DNA from: Ruminococcus sp. | Lineage (GTDB): Bacteria; Bacillota; Clostridia; Oscillospirales; Ruminococcaceae | Length of the DNA: 6,931 nucleotides | Assembly (NCBI GenBank): GCA_017622635.1 | Contig: JAGAQS010000345.1 | Location: 1-6,931, forward strand | Direction of reading: 5' to 3' | In this document: piece after piece, positions 1 through 5,012 of the stretch | Layout of the letters: every line of letters begins with the position of its first letter | Position numbering within the stretch: the stretch's first letter is position 1 | The notes under the pieces: generated by a model | The model's database searches: none | What the model was told of the DNA's origin: nothing | Seen by the model: the letters and a program-made list of their open reading frames with translations, nothing else | Made by a program: the position numbers and the translations under genes

Positions 1-14
1 TCCTTTCGTTAAAT

Positions 15-47
15 AAAAAAACCGTCAATAACAAAAGTTACCGACAG
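15..47 (-). terminator. Intrinsic terminator/attenuator before the off-window gene
   Basis: Minus-strand hairpin with an 11-bp stem (47-37 with 32-22, including G-U pairs), loop TTTT, then seven T (21-15). It lies between the leader RNA and the ribosome binding site, so it should attenuate the downstream gene. The 5' arm and loop overlap the segment complementary to the leader. Confidence 0.75.
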
Positions 48-95
48 TGAAAAACTCTTGACAAAACAACCCCGATATGATATAATTACAGAGTA

Positions 96-204
96 ATAGG
101 GTATATTGTTTACAAGCTATTGCAAAGTTAGTCGTGTAACTTCTGTTTTTGGTGTCTGATTGAGGTTTGCCGACCTTTTTCAGACGGTAGGTGGTATGCT
201 CTAT
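96..204 (-). ncRNA. c4-like antisense leader RNA, copy A
   Basis: This is the folded leader expected at the 5' end of the transcript of the off-window gene. Visible stems are hairpin 1 (GTCTGA/TCAGAC, 185-154, with inner AGGT/ACCT around loop CGGCAA) and hairpin 2 (AAGTTA/TAACTT, 142-125, loop differing from copy B). A long-range closing helix GTAATAG/CTATTAC links the two ends, but its 5' strand partly precedes the predicted transcript start. Two segments are complementary to sequence just downstream: 136-147 with 30-41 (12 pairs, one G-U) and 162-167 with 68-73 (6 pairs). Phage P1/P7 c4 RNA is built this way, upstream of the antirepressor gene. The family assignment comes from architecture and remembered motif, not from a covariance-model search. 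Confidence 0.65.
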
Positions 205-208
205 TACC

Positions 209-237
209 ATAATACCACACTATACATAAAATGTCAA
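209..237 (-). promoter_or_regulatory. Sigma-A promoter of leader copy A
   Basis: On the minus strand, -35 TTGACA (237-232), a 17-bp spacer and -10 TATTAT (214-209). Predicted transcript start is near 202. The same hexamers and spacing occur in copy B. Confidence 0.85.
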
Positions 238-247
238 TGTAAAATTT

Positions 248-952
248 TCATTTATGTATAAAATATTTTTTCATATATCTGCTTACGGTCATGTACGATA
301 TCGTCATGCCCGTATTTTTTTCTATAAAGTCGGCTATTTTCTGACACGAATAATTTCCAGAGATAATCATATTGTCAACCTGTTCTCTGATTTCAGGTGA
401 AAGTCTGAATATCTTTGACGAACTGTATTTGTACTTCTTTTCAATTGTCTTAACAGTGTCTTTTTCAACAGGAGGAAGTGTAAGGAATGGTGACAGCACT
501 TTTACAGTCTCGCTTATAGCTTTTTCAACTGCGGTGTTTACAGTATTCTCCATATCTGCATTTAAACTTTTACGTATAATATCAATAAGTTCAGTGCATG
601 AATTATTGATTTCCTGTACCCTGAAATATGTTTTTACAAGCTGTCTTTGTACATTCCATGAGAGGTCGTCTGTGAAAGACTTCACAATCATAAGATAACC
701 TGACTCTGTGACAAGAATAATATCATGATGCGTTTTTGGCGATATATCCATGATTTTGTTAGTACGAATTTCGTCCCGACAAACTTTGAAATAATCTTCT
801 CCCTCCACAAAATGTTTTCTGTTTATGTGAAAATTTCTTTTTGCTGTTCCCTCAGGTCTGTTGTGTACTGTGTCGATGTCCTTGAACGTTACAACACGCT
901 GTCCTTTGTACTCCTTGATTTTTAAGGGTACATCATTAATGAGTTCATACAT
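248..952 (-). CDS. ORF6N-domain phage regulatory protein (antirepressor/Rha-like)
   Basis: This is a 234-aa protein. Residues about 5-112 match the ORF6N domain common in phage antirepressor and Rha-type proteins: a YKGQRVVT strand, HNRPEGTAKRNF, FVEGEDYFKV and LVTESGYLMIVKSFTDD. The middle (about 115-165) is variable and helical. The last 50 residues (RLSPEIREQVDNMIISGNYS...ISYMTVSRYM) look like a helix-turn-helix of the DUF3486/Mu gp27 type; that link is tentative. Start choice: the ATG at 961 touches the AAAGGA site with no spacing, whereas the ATG at 952 has a 9-base spacing, so 952 is preferred (the longer form would be 237 aa). It is probably a DNA-binding regulator in the cytoplasm. 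The gene has its own promoter and a c4-like leader with terminator, the arrangement used by P1-type phages to control ant. No integrase, capsid or other phage genes are visible, so whether it belongs to a live prophage is unknown. Confidence 0.9.
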   Translation of the reverse strand: MYELINDVPLKIKEYKGQRVVTFKDIDTVHNRPEGTAKRNFHINRKHFVEGEDYFKVCRDEIRTNKIMDISPKTHHDIILVTESGYLMIVKSFTDDLSWNVQRQLVKTYFRVQEINNSCTELIDIIRKSLNADMENTVNTAVEKAISETVKVLSPFLTLPPVEKDTVKTIEKKYKYSSSKIFRLSPEIREQVDNMIISGNYSCQKIADFIEKNTGMTISYMTVSRYMKKYFIHK

Positions 953-961
953 TTTAATCAT

Positions 962-967
962 TCCTTT
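962..967 (-). promoter_or_regulatory. Ribosome binding site AAAGGA, decides start at 952
   Basis: The complement of 962-967 reads AAAGGA. It is immediately adjacent to the ATG at 961 but 9 bases from the in-frame ATG at 952. The latter is the normal distance. Confidence 0.75.
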
Positions 968-975
968 CGTTAAAT

Positions 976-1008
976 AAAAAAACCGTCAATAACAAAAGTT
1001 ACCGACAG
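976..1008 (-). terminator. Intrinsic terminator/attenuator in the ORF6N gene leader
   Basis: Minus-strand hairpin: 5' arm 1008-998, loop TTTT 997-994, 3' arm 993-983, 11 bp with G-U pairs, followed by seven T (982-976). It sits between the c4-like RNA and the ribosome binding site, only 9 bases from the latter. Unless read-through or antitermination occurs, most transcripts should end here and release the leader as a free small RNA. Confidence 0.8.
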
Positions 1009-1056
1009 TGAAAAACTCTTGACAAAACAAACCCGATATGATATAATTACAGAGTC

Positions 1057-1164
1057 ATAGGGCGTATTGTTCACAAGCTGTTGCAAAGTTATTCTGGTAA
1101 CTTCTGTTATGGTGTCTGATTCAGGTTTGCCGACCTTTTTCAGACGGTGGGCTGTATGCCCTAT
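1057..1164 (-). ncRNA. c4-like antisense leader RNA, copy B
   Basis: Folded leader RNA at the start of the ORF6N transcript (predicted start near 1162). Stems seen: closing helix ATAGGGC/GCCCTAT (1164-1158 with 1063-1057); hairpin 1, GTCTGA (1145-1140) with TCAGAC (1119-1114), enclosing AGGT/ACCT and loop CGGCAA; hairpin 2, AAGTTA/TAACTT (1103-1086). Two antisense segments pair with downstream sequence: 1096-1108 with 991-1003 (13 pairs, one G-U) and 1121-1129 with 1028-1036 (9 pairs, one G-U). In phages P1 and P7 the c4 RNA likewise carries two short segments complementary to the region upstream of the antirepressor gene ant and represses it. The small reading frame in copy A is not preserved here (no ATG, and a frameshift between copies), so this is RNA rather than a coding sequence. 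No covariance-model search was possible. Confidence 0.7.
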
Positions 1165-1168
1165 TACT

Positions 1169-1197
1169 ATAATACCACACTATACATAAAATGTCAA
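1169..1197 (-). promoter_or_regulatory. Sigma-A promoter of leader copy B and the ORF6N gene
   Basis: Minus strand: -35 TTGACA (1197-1192), a 17-bp spacer and -10 TATTAT (1174-1169). Transcription should start near 1162, giving an untranslated leader of about 210 nt before the ATG at 952. Confidence 0.88.
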
Positions 1198-1241
1198 GAT
1201 ATTTTATCAAAATTTTGGCATACCTCTTAATGAACGAAAGT

Positions 1242-1330
1242 AAAAAACAGCACCCGTTGAAGCTAACAGGATTTTCAGTCCGGCAGTCGATATTGTATAC
1301 AATACCGAAGATACTTCAACAGATGCTGTT
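1242..1330 (-). ncRNA. Orphan small RNA candidate, about 88 nt
   Basis: This is a free-standing transcription unit on the minus strand. A perfect consensus promoter precedes it, and the RNA should begin around 1330-1327. Its two ends form an 18-bp helix (1330-1313 with 1263-1246, three or four G-U pairs) directly followed by six T (1247-1242), so the closing helix also works as the terminator. Inside is a hairpin of 9 bp with loop TATA (UCGGUAUUG/CAAUAUCGA, 1308-1287), then a short GGA/UCC hairpin with loop CUGAAAA (1280-1268). Together these suggest a three-way junction. No ribosome binding site or reading frame is visible on this strand. I do not recognise the family. It lies between the phosphodiesterase terminator and the c4-like promoter. 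Confidence 0.65.
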
Positions 1331-1333
1331 TAT

Positions 1334-1362
1334 ATTATAGTATTGATTATTAATGATGTCAA
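1334..1362 (-). promoter_or_regulatory. Consensus sigma-A promoter of the small RNA
   Basis: Minus strand: -35 TTGACA (1362-1357), a 17-bp spacer and -10 TATAAT (1339-1334), all at consensus. Downstream of it there is only the folded RNA and its terminator before the next promoter. Confidence 0.85.
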
Positions 1363-1374
1363 TAATTTCGGGTT

Positions 1375-1407
1375 AAAAAAAAGGCGGACTTTTCCACAAA
1401 ATCCGCC
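1375..1407 (-). terminator. Terminator of the phosphodiesterase gene
   Basis: Minus-strand hairpin GGCGGA (1407-1402) with TCCGCC (1388-1383), inner AAAA/TTTT pairs, followed by eight T (1382-1375). It lies 72 bases after the stop codon of the gene ending at 1479. Confidence 0.88.
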
Positions 1408-1478
1408 GAAAAATGTCAGAGAAGCAATGAGAATCACTTTTCATTAATATTATATGCAGGTTATCGGACTAATATGCA

Positions 1479-3296
1479 TCATGTTCCGAAAATTTTTTCA
1501 AGGACTGTAAGAATTGTTTCGCCGACACTGTCTGAATCCACCATTTCAAGAGCTTTGTCGGGACGGTTTGTAATAATATTGTCAACGCCCATGGCAATCA
1601 TATGGTGTATATCTGACGGACGGTCAACAGTCCACACAAAAACACGTTTTCCGTTCTGGTGAGCCATATTTACGATACTTTGGTTTATAAAGATATAGTT
1701 GAGACTTACAGCGTCGATATATTTAAGCTGTGAAAAAGATGTTGAACTTGCAACATTTGCGATAAGACCCGTTTTTATTTTGGGGTTAAGTTTTTTTACT
1801 GTTTTAAGTGCCGAATAGGAAAAAGAAGTGATATAGCATGATTTTTCTATATTGTATTCTTCAATTAATTCAACTGTTTTTTCTGTTGTTTTGGTAACAT
1901 TTCCGTGATTTTTTATTTCAATGTTAAACATTATATCATTACCTACTGTTTCAAGAACATCTGAAAGAAGTACAATTTTTGCGTCATCATATTCACCGTT
2001 TTTTCCGTACCAGCTTCCGGCGGAAAATTCCTGAAGTTCGTCGTAGGTATACTTGCTCAGTTCACCTTTTCCGTCGGTTGTACGGTCAATTTTTTTGTCA
2101 TGAAAGACAATAAGCTGTTCATCTGCGGTAAGCTGAACATCAAGCTCTATATAATCAGCACCTGTTTTTACGGCTGATTCAAATGCATACATTGTGTTTT
2201 CGGGAGCAACGGCAGAGAATCCTCTGTGAGCGGTAATCTGTGTTTTTGTGATAATTCCCATGTTAAGATTGACGTTTCCGTTGTAAAGAGCCTTGATATA
2301 TGTCATATTGAGTAGCAGACCCACAACAGTCAATGACAGTACAAGTACAAATCTTGACATAGGTTTCAGTTTATGTGTTTTACAGTCGGGGATTATAATT
2401 TCCTCAGTGTCCTTTACATCTTCAAAAAAGCGTTGTGTAATCCAGCATATAATTGCGGGAACTGAAAGAAATGACGAAAGCACAGCGAAAACACGTACAG
2501 CGTATTTCAGTACTTTCAATGCACTTCTGAAAGCAACAACAGGTTCTGAAAAACCCTTGATAATAAAAACTATTATAAAGCCGAGTCCGAAAGTAAGCAC
2601 GGCACTTGTGGCAAGCATACACATACTCCAGAAAAACAATGAGCCTGCCATTCTGAATTTGTTTCCGCTTATAAGAGCCTTACTTTTTTGTGTACATTCC
2701 TTGAATTTGTTATCCGTAAGTACGAGATAATGCAGGCTGTAGCTTCTGTCAACTATTATCATGACGAAAAGAACCTGTATAAGAATATACACAATTACAG
2801 CAGAGGTATTGCTTACAGACTTGAAAACCGTTCTTACTATAGGCATAAGCGGAGCGAGAAACTGCCCCGAGGCAAATGTAAACTGAACTATCGGCATGAA
2901 TATCATGAATACAAGAAATCTCGGTATTCCTGCCCACCTGAACGCCTTTTTAAAAGCTTTCAGTCCCGTTACAAACATTCCCCACACGGAAATTTTTTCC
3001 TTTTTGCTGTAACAGGCAAAACAGGCAACAAGTGCGGAAAGTTCCACAAATGTAAAAAATGCCACACAGAATACAAGTACTATAAATGCCAGTATAGTAG
3101 TGGGATTCTGGAGGTAAATAAGCAGATTTTCATCTGAAAGATACGTCACCCCCGAAACTTTCATTGTGTATTTAAGAATATATGCAAGTAAAGGCACACC
3201 TATTGTTACAAGAAAAAGCTTCATCAGAAGTTCAAAAAGAACAAAGTGGGGAAATGCTCTTAAAAAAGACGAGGCTGATTTCAGGAATTTTTTCAT
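1479..3296 (-). CDS. Membrane-anchored glycerophosphodiester phosphodiesterase
   Basis: This is a 605-aa protein in two parts. Residues 1-345 hold several hydrophobic segments (about 15-40, 65-95, 125-150, 165-185, 215-247, 265-285, 315-335), consistent with the multi-pass domain found N-terminal to some Firmicute GDPD enzymes. Residues about 350-590 are the catalytic barrel: HRG at 357-359, PENT 365-368, ELD 384-386 (metal-binding Glu/Asp), FHD 398-400, TTDG 406-409, IEIK 459-462, WTVD 555-558 and ITNRPD 575-580. These are the standard GDPD catalytic and metal residues, so the enzyme should hydrolyse glycerophosphodiesters to glycerol-3-phosphate and an alcohol. The substrate may be a lipid headgroup or teichoic-acid-like polymer (inference). 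The side of the membrane the barrel faces is not determined. The ATG has a weak GGGGGTG site 11 bases upstream. It is transcribed divergently from the aspartate kinase and ends at its own terminator. Confidence 0.94.
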   Translation of the reverse strand: MKKFLKSASSFLRAFPHFVLFELLMKLFLVTIGVPLLAYILKYTMKVSGVTYLSDENLLIYLQNPTTILAFIVLVFCVAFFTFVELSALVACFACYSKKEKISVWGMFVTGLKAFKKAFRWAGIPRFLVFMIFMPIVQFTFASGQFLAPLMPIVRTVFKSVSNTSAVIVYILIQVLFVMIIVDRSYSLHYLVLTDNKFKECTQKSKALISGNKFRMAGSLFFWSMCMLATSAVLTFGLGFIIVFIIKGFSEPVVAFRSALKVLKYAVRVFAVLSSFLSVPAIICWITQRFFEDVKDTEEIIIPDCKTHKLKPMSRFVLVLSLTVVGLLLNMTYIKALYNGNVNLNMGIITKTQITAHRGFSAVAPENTMYAFESAVKTGADYIELDVQLTADEQLIVFHDKKIDRTTDGKGELSKYTYDELQEFSAGSWYGKNGEYDDAKIVLLSDVLETVGNDIMFNIEIKNHGNVTKTTEKTVELIEEYNIEKSCYITSFSYSALKTVKKLNPKIKTGLIANVASSTSFSQLKYIDAVSLNYIFINQSIVNMAHQNGKRVFVWTVDRPSDIHHMIAMGVDNIITNRPDKALEMVDSDSVGETILTVLEKIFGT

Positions 3297-3302
3297 TGTT
3301 AT

Positions 3303-3362
3303 TTACACACCCCCGATACAATGGCATATATTTTGTTTATCAATCTCTTTTCTTTCGTTCAC
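3303..3362 (-). CDS. Candidate 19-aa leader peptide upstream of the phosphodiesterase
   Basis: A GTG at 3362 has a much better ribosome binding site (AAAGGAGA, complement of 3371-3378, 9 bases away) than the main gene. It opens a frame reading MNERKEIDKQNICHCIGGV and stops at TAA, 6 bases before the ATG of the phosphodiesterase, in the same frame. The last codons (GGG GGT GTG) double as the weak ribosome binding site of the main gene, so translation of the two could be coupled. It could also be the relic of a longer N-terminus cut by a stop, or chance. The peptide itself shows no family features apart from the Cys-His-Cys (CHC) run. Confidence 0.4.
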   Translation of the reverse strand: MNERKEIDKQNICHCIGGV

Positions 3363-3394
3363 GTAAAATCTCTCCTTTGTTTTTTACATTAAAA

Positions 3395-3423
3395 ATTATA
3401 TCACAGTATGTTTTAAAAGTCAA
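3395..3423 (-). promoter_or_regulatory. Promoter of the phosphodiesterase transcript
   Basis: Minus strand: -35 TTGACT (3423-3418), a 17-bp spacer and -10 TATAAT (3400-3395) with an upstream TG, making an extended -10. Predicted start is near 3388, giving a leader of about 90 nt that contains the 19-codon frame. Confidence 0.8.
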
Positions 3424-3450
3424 TTGAATCGGTATTATTTATACAGAATA

Positions 3451-3469
3451 TGTCCGCCGTCGGCGTACA
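3451..3469. promoter_or_regulatory. Inverted repeat, possible operator between divergent promoters
   Basis: TGT-c-CGCCG-t-CGGCG-t-ACA is a 19-base dyad, strikingly GC-rich for its AT-rich surroundings. It lies between the two divergent promoters, about 55 bases from the kinase -35. It may bind a regulator, or be a small hairpin. The rest of 3424-3524 shows nothing else I can support. Confidence 0.3.
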
Positions 3470-3524
3470 AGCGTATTCACCAAAAACACAGATTTTACCG
3501 TCTCAAATTTGGTTTATCTATCAA

Positions 3525-3553
3525 TTGATTTTAACGCCAAAAAGGAATATAAT
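3525..3553 (+). promoter_or_regulatory. Promoter of the aspartate kinase gene
   Basis: -35 TTGATT (3525-3530), a 17-bp spacer and -10 TATAAT (3548-3553). Predicted start is near 3560. The leader of about 54 nt is too short for a lysine riboswitch or a T-box. Confidence 0.78.
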
Positions 3554-3594
3554 AGTTATTATGAAATAAAACGCAATAAGCGGTAATTATATAT

Positions 3595-3601
3595 AAAAGG
3601 A
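3595..3601 (+). promoter_or_regulatory. Ribosome binding site AAAAGGA, decides kinase start at 3614
   Basis: The site touches the ATG at 3602 directly, leaving no spacing, and is 12 bases from the in-frame ATG at 3614. The second also places the KFGGSS loop at the normal distance from the N-terminus. Confidence 0.65.
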
Positions 3602-3613
3602 ATGGTATTTTTA

Positions 3614-4951
3614 ATGGGTAATAAGGTTGTTAAGTTTGGCGGAAGCAGTCTGGCAGATGCCAATCAGTTCAGAAAGGTCGCTGACATAATAAAAAGTGAC
3701 AGCAAGCGTAAATATGTTGTTCCGTCTGCTCCGGGAAAACGTTTTTCAGCAGATATAAAAATTACGGATATGCTTTACAAATGCTGTGAACTCGCAGGAA
3801 GCGGTATGGATTTTTCCGAAGATTTTCAGATTATAAAAGACAGATACAACGGAATTATTTCCGAACTCGGCATTAATATGTCACTTGATGACGAATTTGA
3901 TTCAATCGCAAAGGAACTCAAATCACGTCCCGCAAAGGATTTTGCCGCAAGCCGTGGCGAATACCTCAACGGAAAAGTACTCGCTTCATATCTCGGATTC
4001 AATTTTGTTGACGCTGCCGATGTTATTATTTTCGATACAAAGGGTACACTTCTTCTTGACGATACTGTAAAGGCAGTACGCAAAAAGCTTAAAAACTTAG
4101 ATAATGCGGTAATTCCGGGATTTTACGGACGTACAACAGAGGGATATATAAAAACATTCTCAAGAGGCGGTTCAGACGTTACGGGTTCAATTATTGCCAA
4201 CGCTGTAAGGGCTGATATCTATGAAAACTGGACGGACGTTTCAGGTTTCCTTGTTGCAGACCCGAGAATAGTTGAAAATCCCGATGTAATTGAAGTTATT
4301 ACTTACAGGGAACTCCGTGAACTTGCATACATGGGTGCGTCTGTTCTTCATGAGGACGCTATTTTCCCCGTACGTTCCGCAGGTATTCCGATTAATATCA
4401 GAAATACAAACCGTCCCGAAGATGCAGGTACTATGATTGTTTCCGACGACTTTGATTTCAGCAAGGAGAGTCTCCACCATACAATTACAGGTATCGCAGG
4501 AAGAAAGGGATTCAGTACCATAAACATTGAAAAGGCTATGATGAACAGTGAAACAGGTTTCGGAATGAAAGTTCTCAAAGTTCTCTACGAAAACGGTCTT
4601 TCATTTGAACATATGCCGTCAGGAATCGACACAATGAGTATAACTGTTGACAGTGCAAAGCTTAACCCTGTACGTGAAAAGGTTATTGCAGACATAAGAA
4701 AGGAAGTTGCCCCCGACCATATCGAAATTGAGGACGGTATAGCACTCCTTGCCATTGTCGGTCGCCGTATGAAAAATACAAGGGGTACTGTTGCACGTAT
4801 CTTTGCATCAATGGCACACGCAAGAATAAATGTTAAGATGATTGACCAGGGTTCGAGCGAACTTAATGTTATAATCGGTGTAAGTGAACACGACCTTGCC
4901 GAAGCTATCCGCAGAATTTACGATATGTTTATAAATTCCGAAAAGGTATGA
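3614..4951 (+). CDS. lysC: Aspartate kinase (aspartokinase), two C-terminal ACT domains
   Basis: This 445-aa enzyme phosphorylates L-aspartate with ATP, the first step to lysine (and diaminopimelate), threonine, methionine and isoleucine. Kinase-domain motifs: KFGGSS at 7-12 (phosphate loop), SRGEYLNG 113-120, FSRGGSDVTG 182-191, NWTDVSG 205-211, ADPRIV 215-220 and GASVLHE 241-247. Two ACT repeats follow (about 290-365 and 375-440, with QGSSELNVIIGV at 412-423), the usual site of amino-acid feedback inhibition. The length is close to E. coli AKIII (LysC) and to monofunctional Firmicute enzymes; no homoserine dehydrogenase is fused. Which end product inhibits it cannot be told, so the symbol marks the family rather than the isozyme. 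Start choice: the ATG at 3602 abuts AAAAGGA with no spacing, so the ATG at 3614 (12 bases away) is preferred. The gene stands alone with its own promoter and terminator. Confidence 0.95.
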   Translation: MGNKVVKFGGSSLADANQFRKVADIIKSDSKRKYVVPSAPGKRFSADIKITDMLYKCCELAGSGMDFSEDFQIIKDRYNGIISELGINMSLDDEFDSIAKELKSRPAKDFAASRGEYLNGKVLASYLGFNFVDAADVIIFDTKGTLLLDDTVKAVRKKLKNLDNAVIPGFYGRTTEGYIKTFSRGGSDVTGSIIANAVRADIYENWTDVSGFLVADPRIVENPDVIEVITYRELRELAYMGASVLHEDAIFPVRSAGIPINIRNTNRPEDAGTMIVSDDFDFSKESLHHTITGIAGRKGFSTINIEKAMMNSETGFGMKVLKVLYENGLSFEHMPSGIDTMSITVDSAKLNPVREKVIADIRKEVAPDHIEIEDGIALLAIVGRRMKNTRGTVARIFASMAHARINVKMIDQGSSELNVIIGVSEHDLAEAIRRIYDMFINSEKV

Positions 4952-4960
4952 CAATAAATT

Positions 4961-4992
4961 TTCCCCGTCCAAAAAAAGACGGGGAATTTTTT
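4961..4992 (+). terminator. Terminator of the aspartate kinase gene
   Basis: A 9-bp hairpin TTCCCCGTC/GACGGGGAA with an 8-base loop (CAAAAAAA), followed by six T. It begins 9 bases after the TGA stop. Confidence 0.93.
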
Positions 4993-5012
4993 CGTATATC
5001 AACTAAAAGTAC

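Larger units (their letters stand above)
1..237 (-). repeat. Copy A of duplicated promoter/leader block (about 237 bp)
   Basis: This block matches positions 962-1197 at roughly 92-93% identity by eye (about 17 substitutions and one 1-base indel). Both copies run from a consensus promoter to a ribosome binding site on the minus strand. In copy A the ribosome binding site (complement of 1-6) lies at the window edge, so the gene it serves starts just to the left and is not visible. By analogy with copy B it is probably another phage-type regulator, but that is inference. Similarity stops just beyond the -35 hexamer, so the duplicated unit is exactly the regulatory region. Confidence 0.93.
962..1197 (-). 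repeat. Copy B of duplicated promoter/leader block
   Basis: Second copy of the 1-237 block, directly upstream of the ORF6N gene. It carries promoter, folded leader, terminator and ribosome binding site in that order on the minus strand. Differences from copy A fall mostly in loops and linkers, while stems, promoter hexamers and terminator are conserved. Confidence 0.93.

Noticed and set aside
25..210. 61-aa reading frame inside leader copy A on the minus strand
   Set aside because: Copy B has no ATG at the matching place and a 1-base indel shifts the frame, while RNA stems are kept. It lacks a ribosome binding site and overlaps the terminator.
1230..1340. 36-codon plus-strand frame across the small RNA region
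   Set aside because: There is no ribosome binding site before its ATG, and it runs antisense through the promoter and stems of a well-supported small RNA unit.
2293..3137. Plus-strand frames of 145 and 149 aa opposite the phosphodiesterase
   Set aside because: They overlap the membrane domain and catalytic-domain coding sequence on the opposite strand and show no family motifs or ribosome binding sites.
3554..3613. Lysine riboswitch or T-box upstream of aspartate kinase
   Set aside because: The predicted leader is only about 54 nt, has no terminator, and shows none of the long conserved elements of these RNAs.
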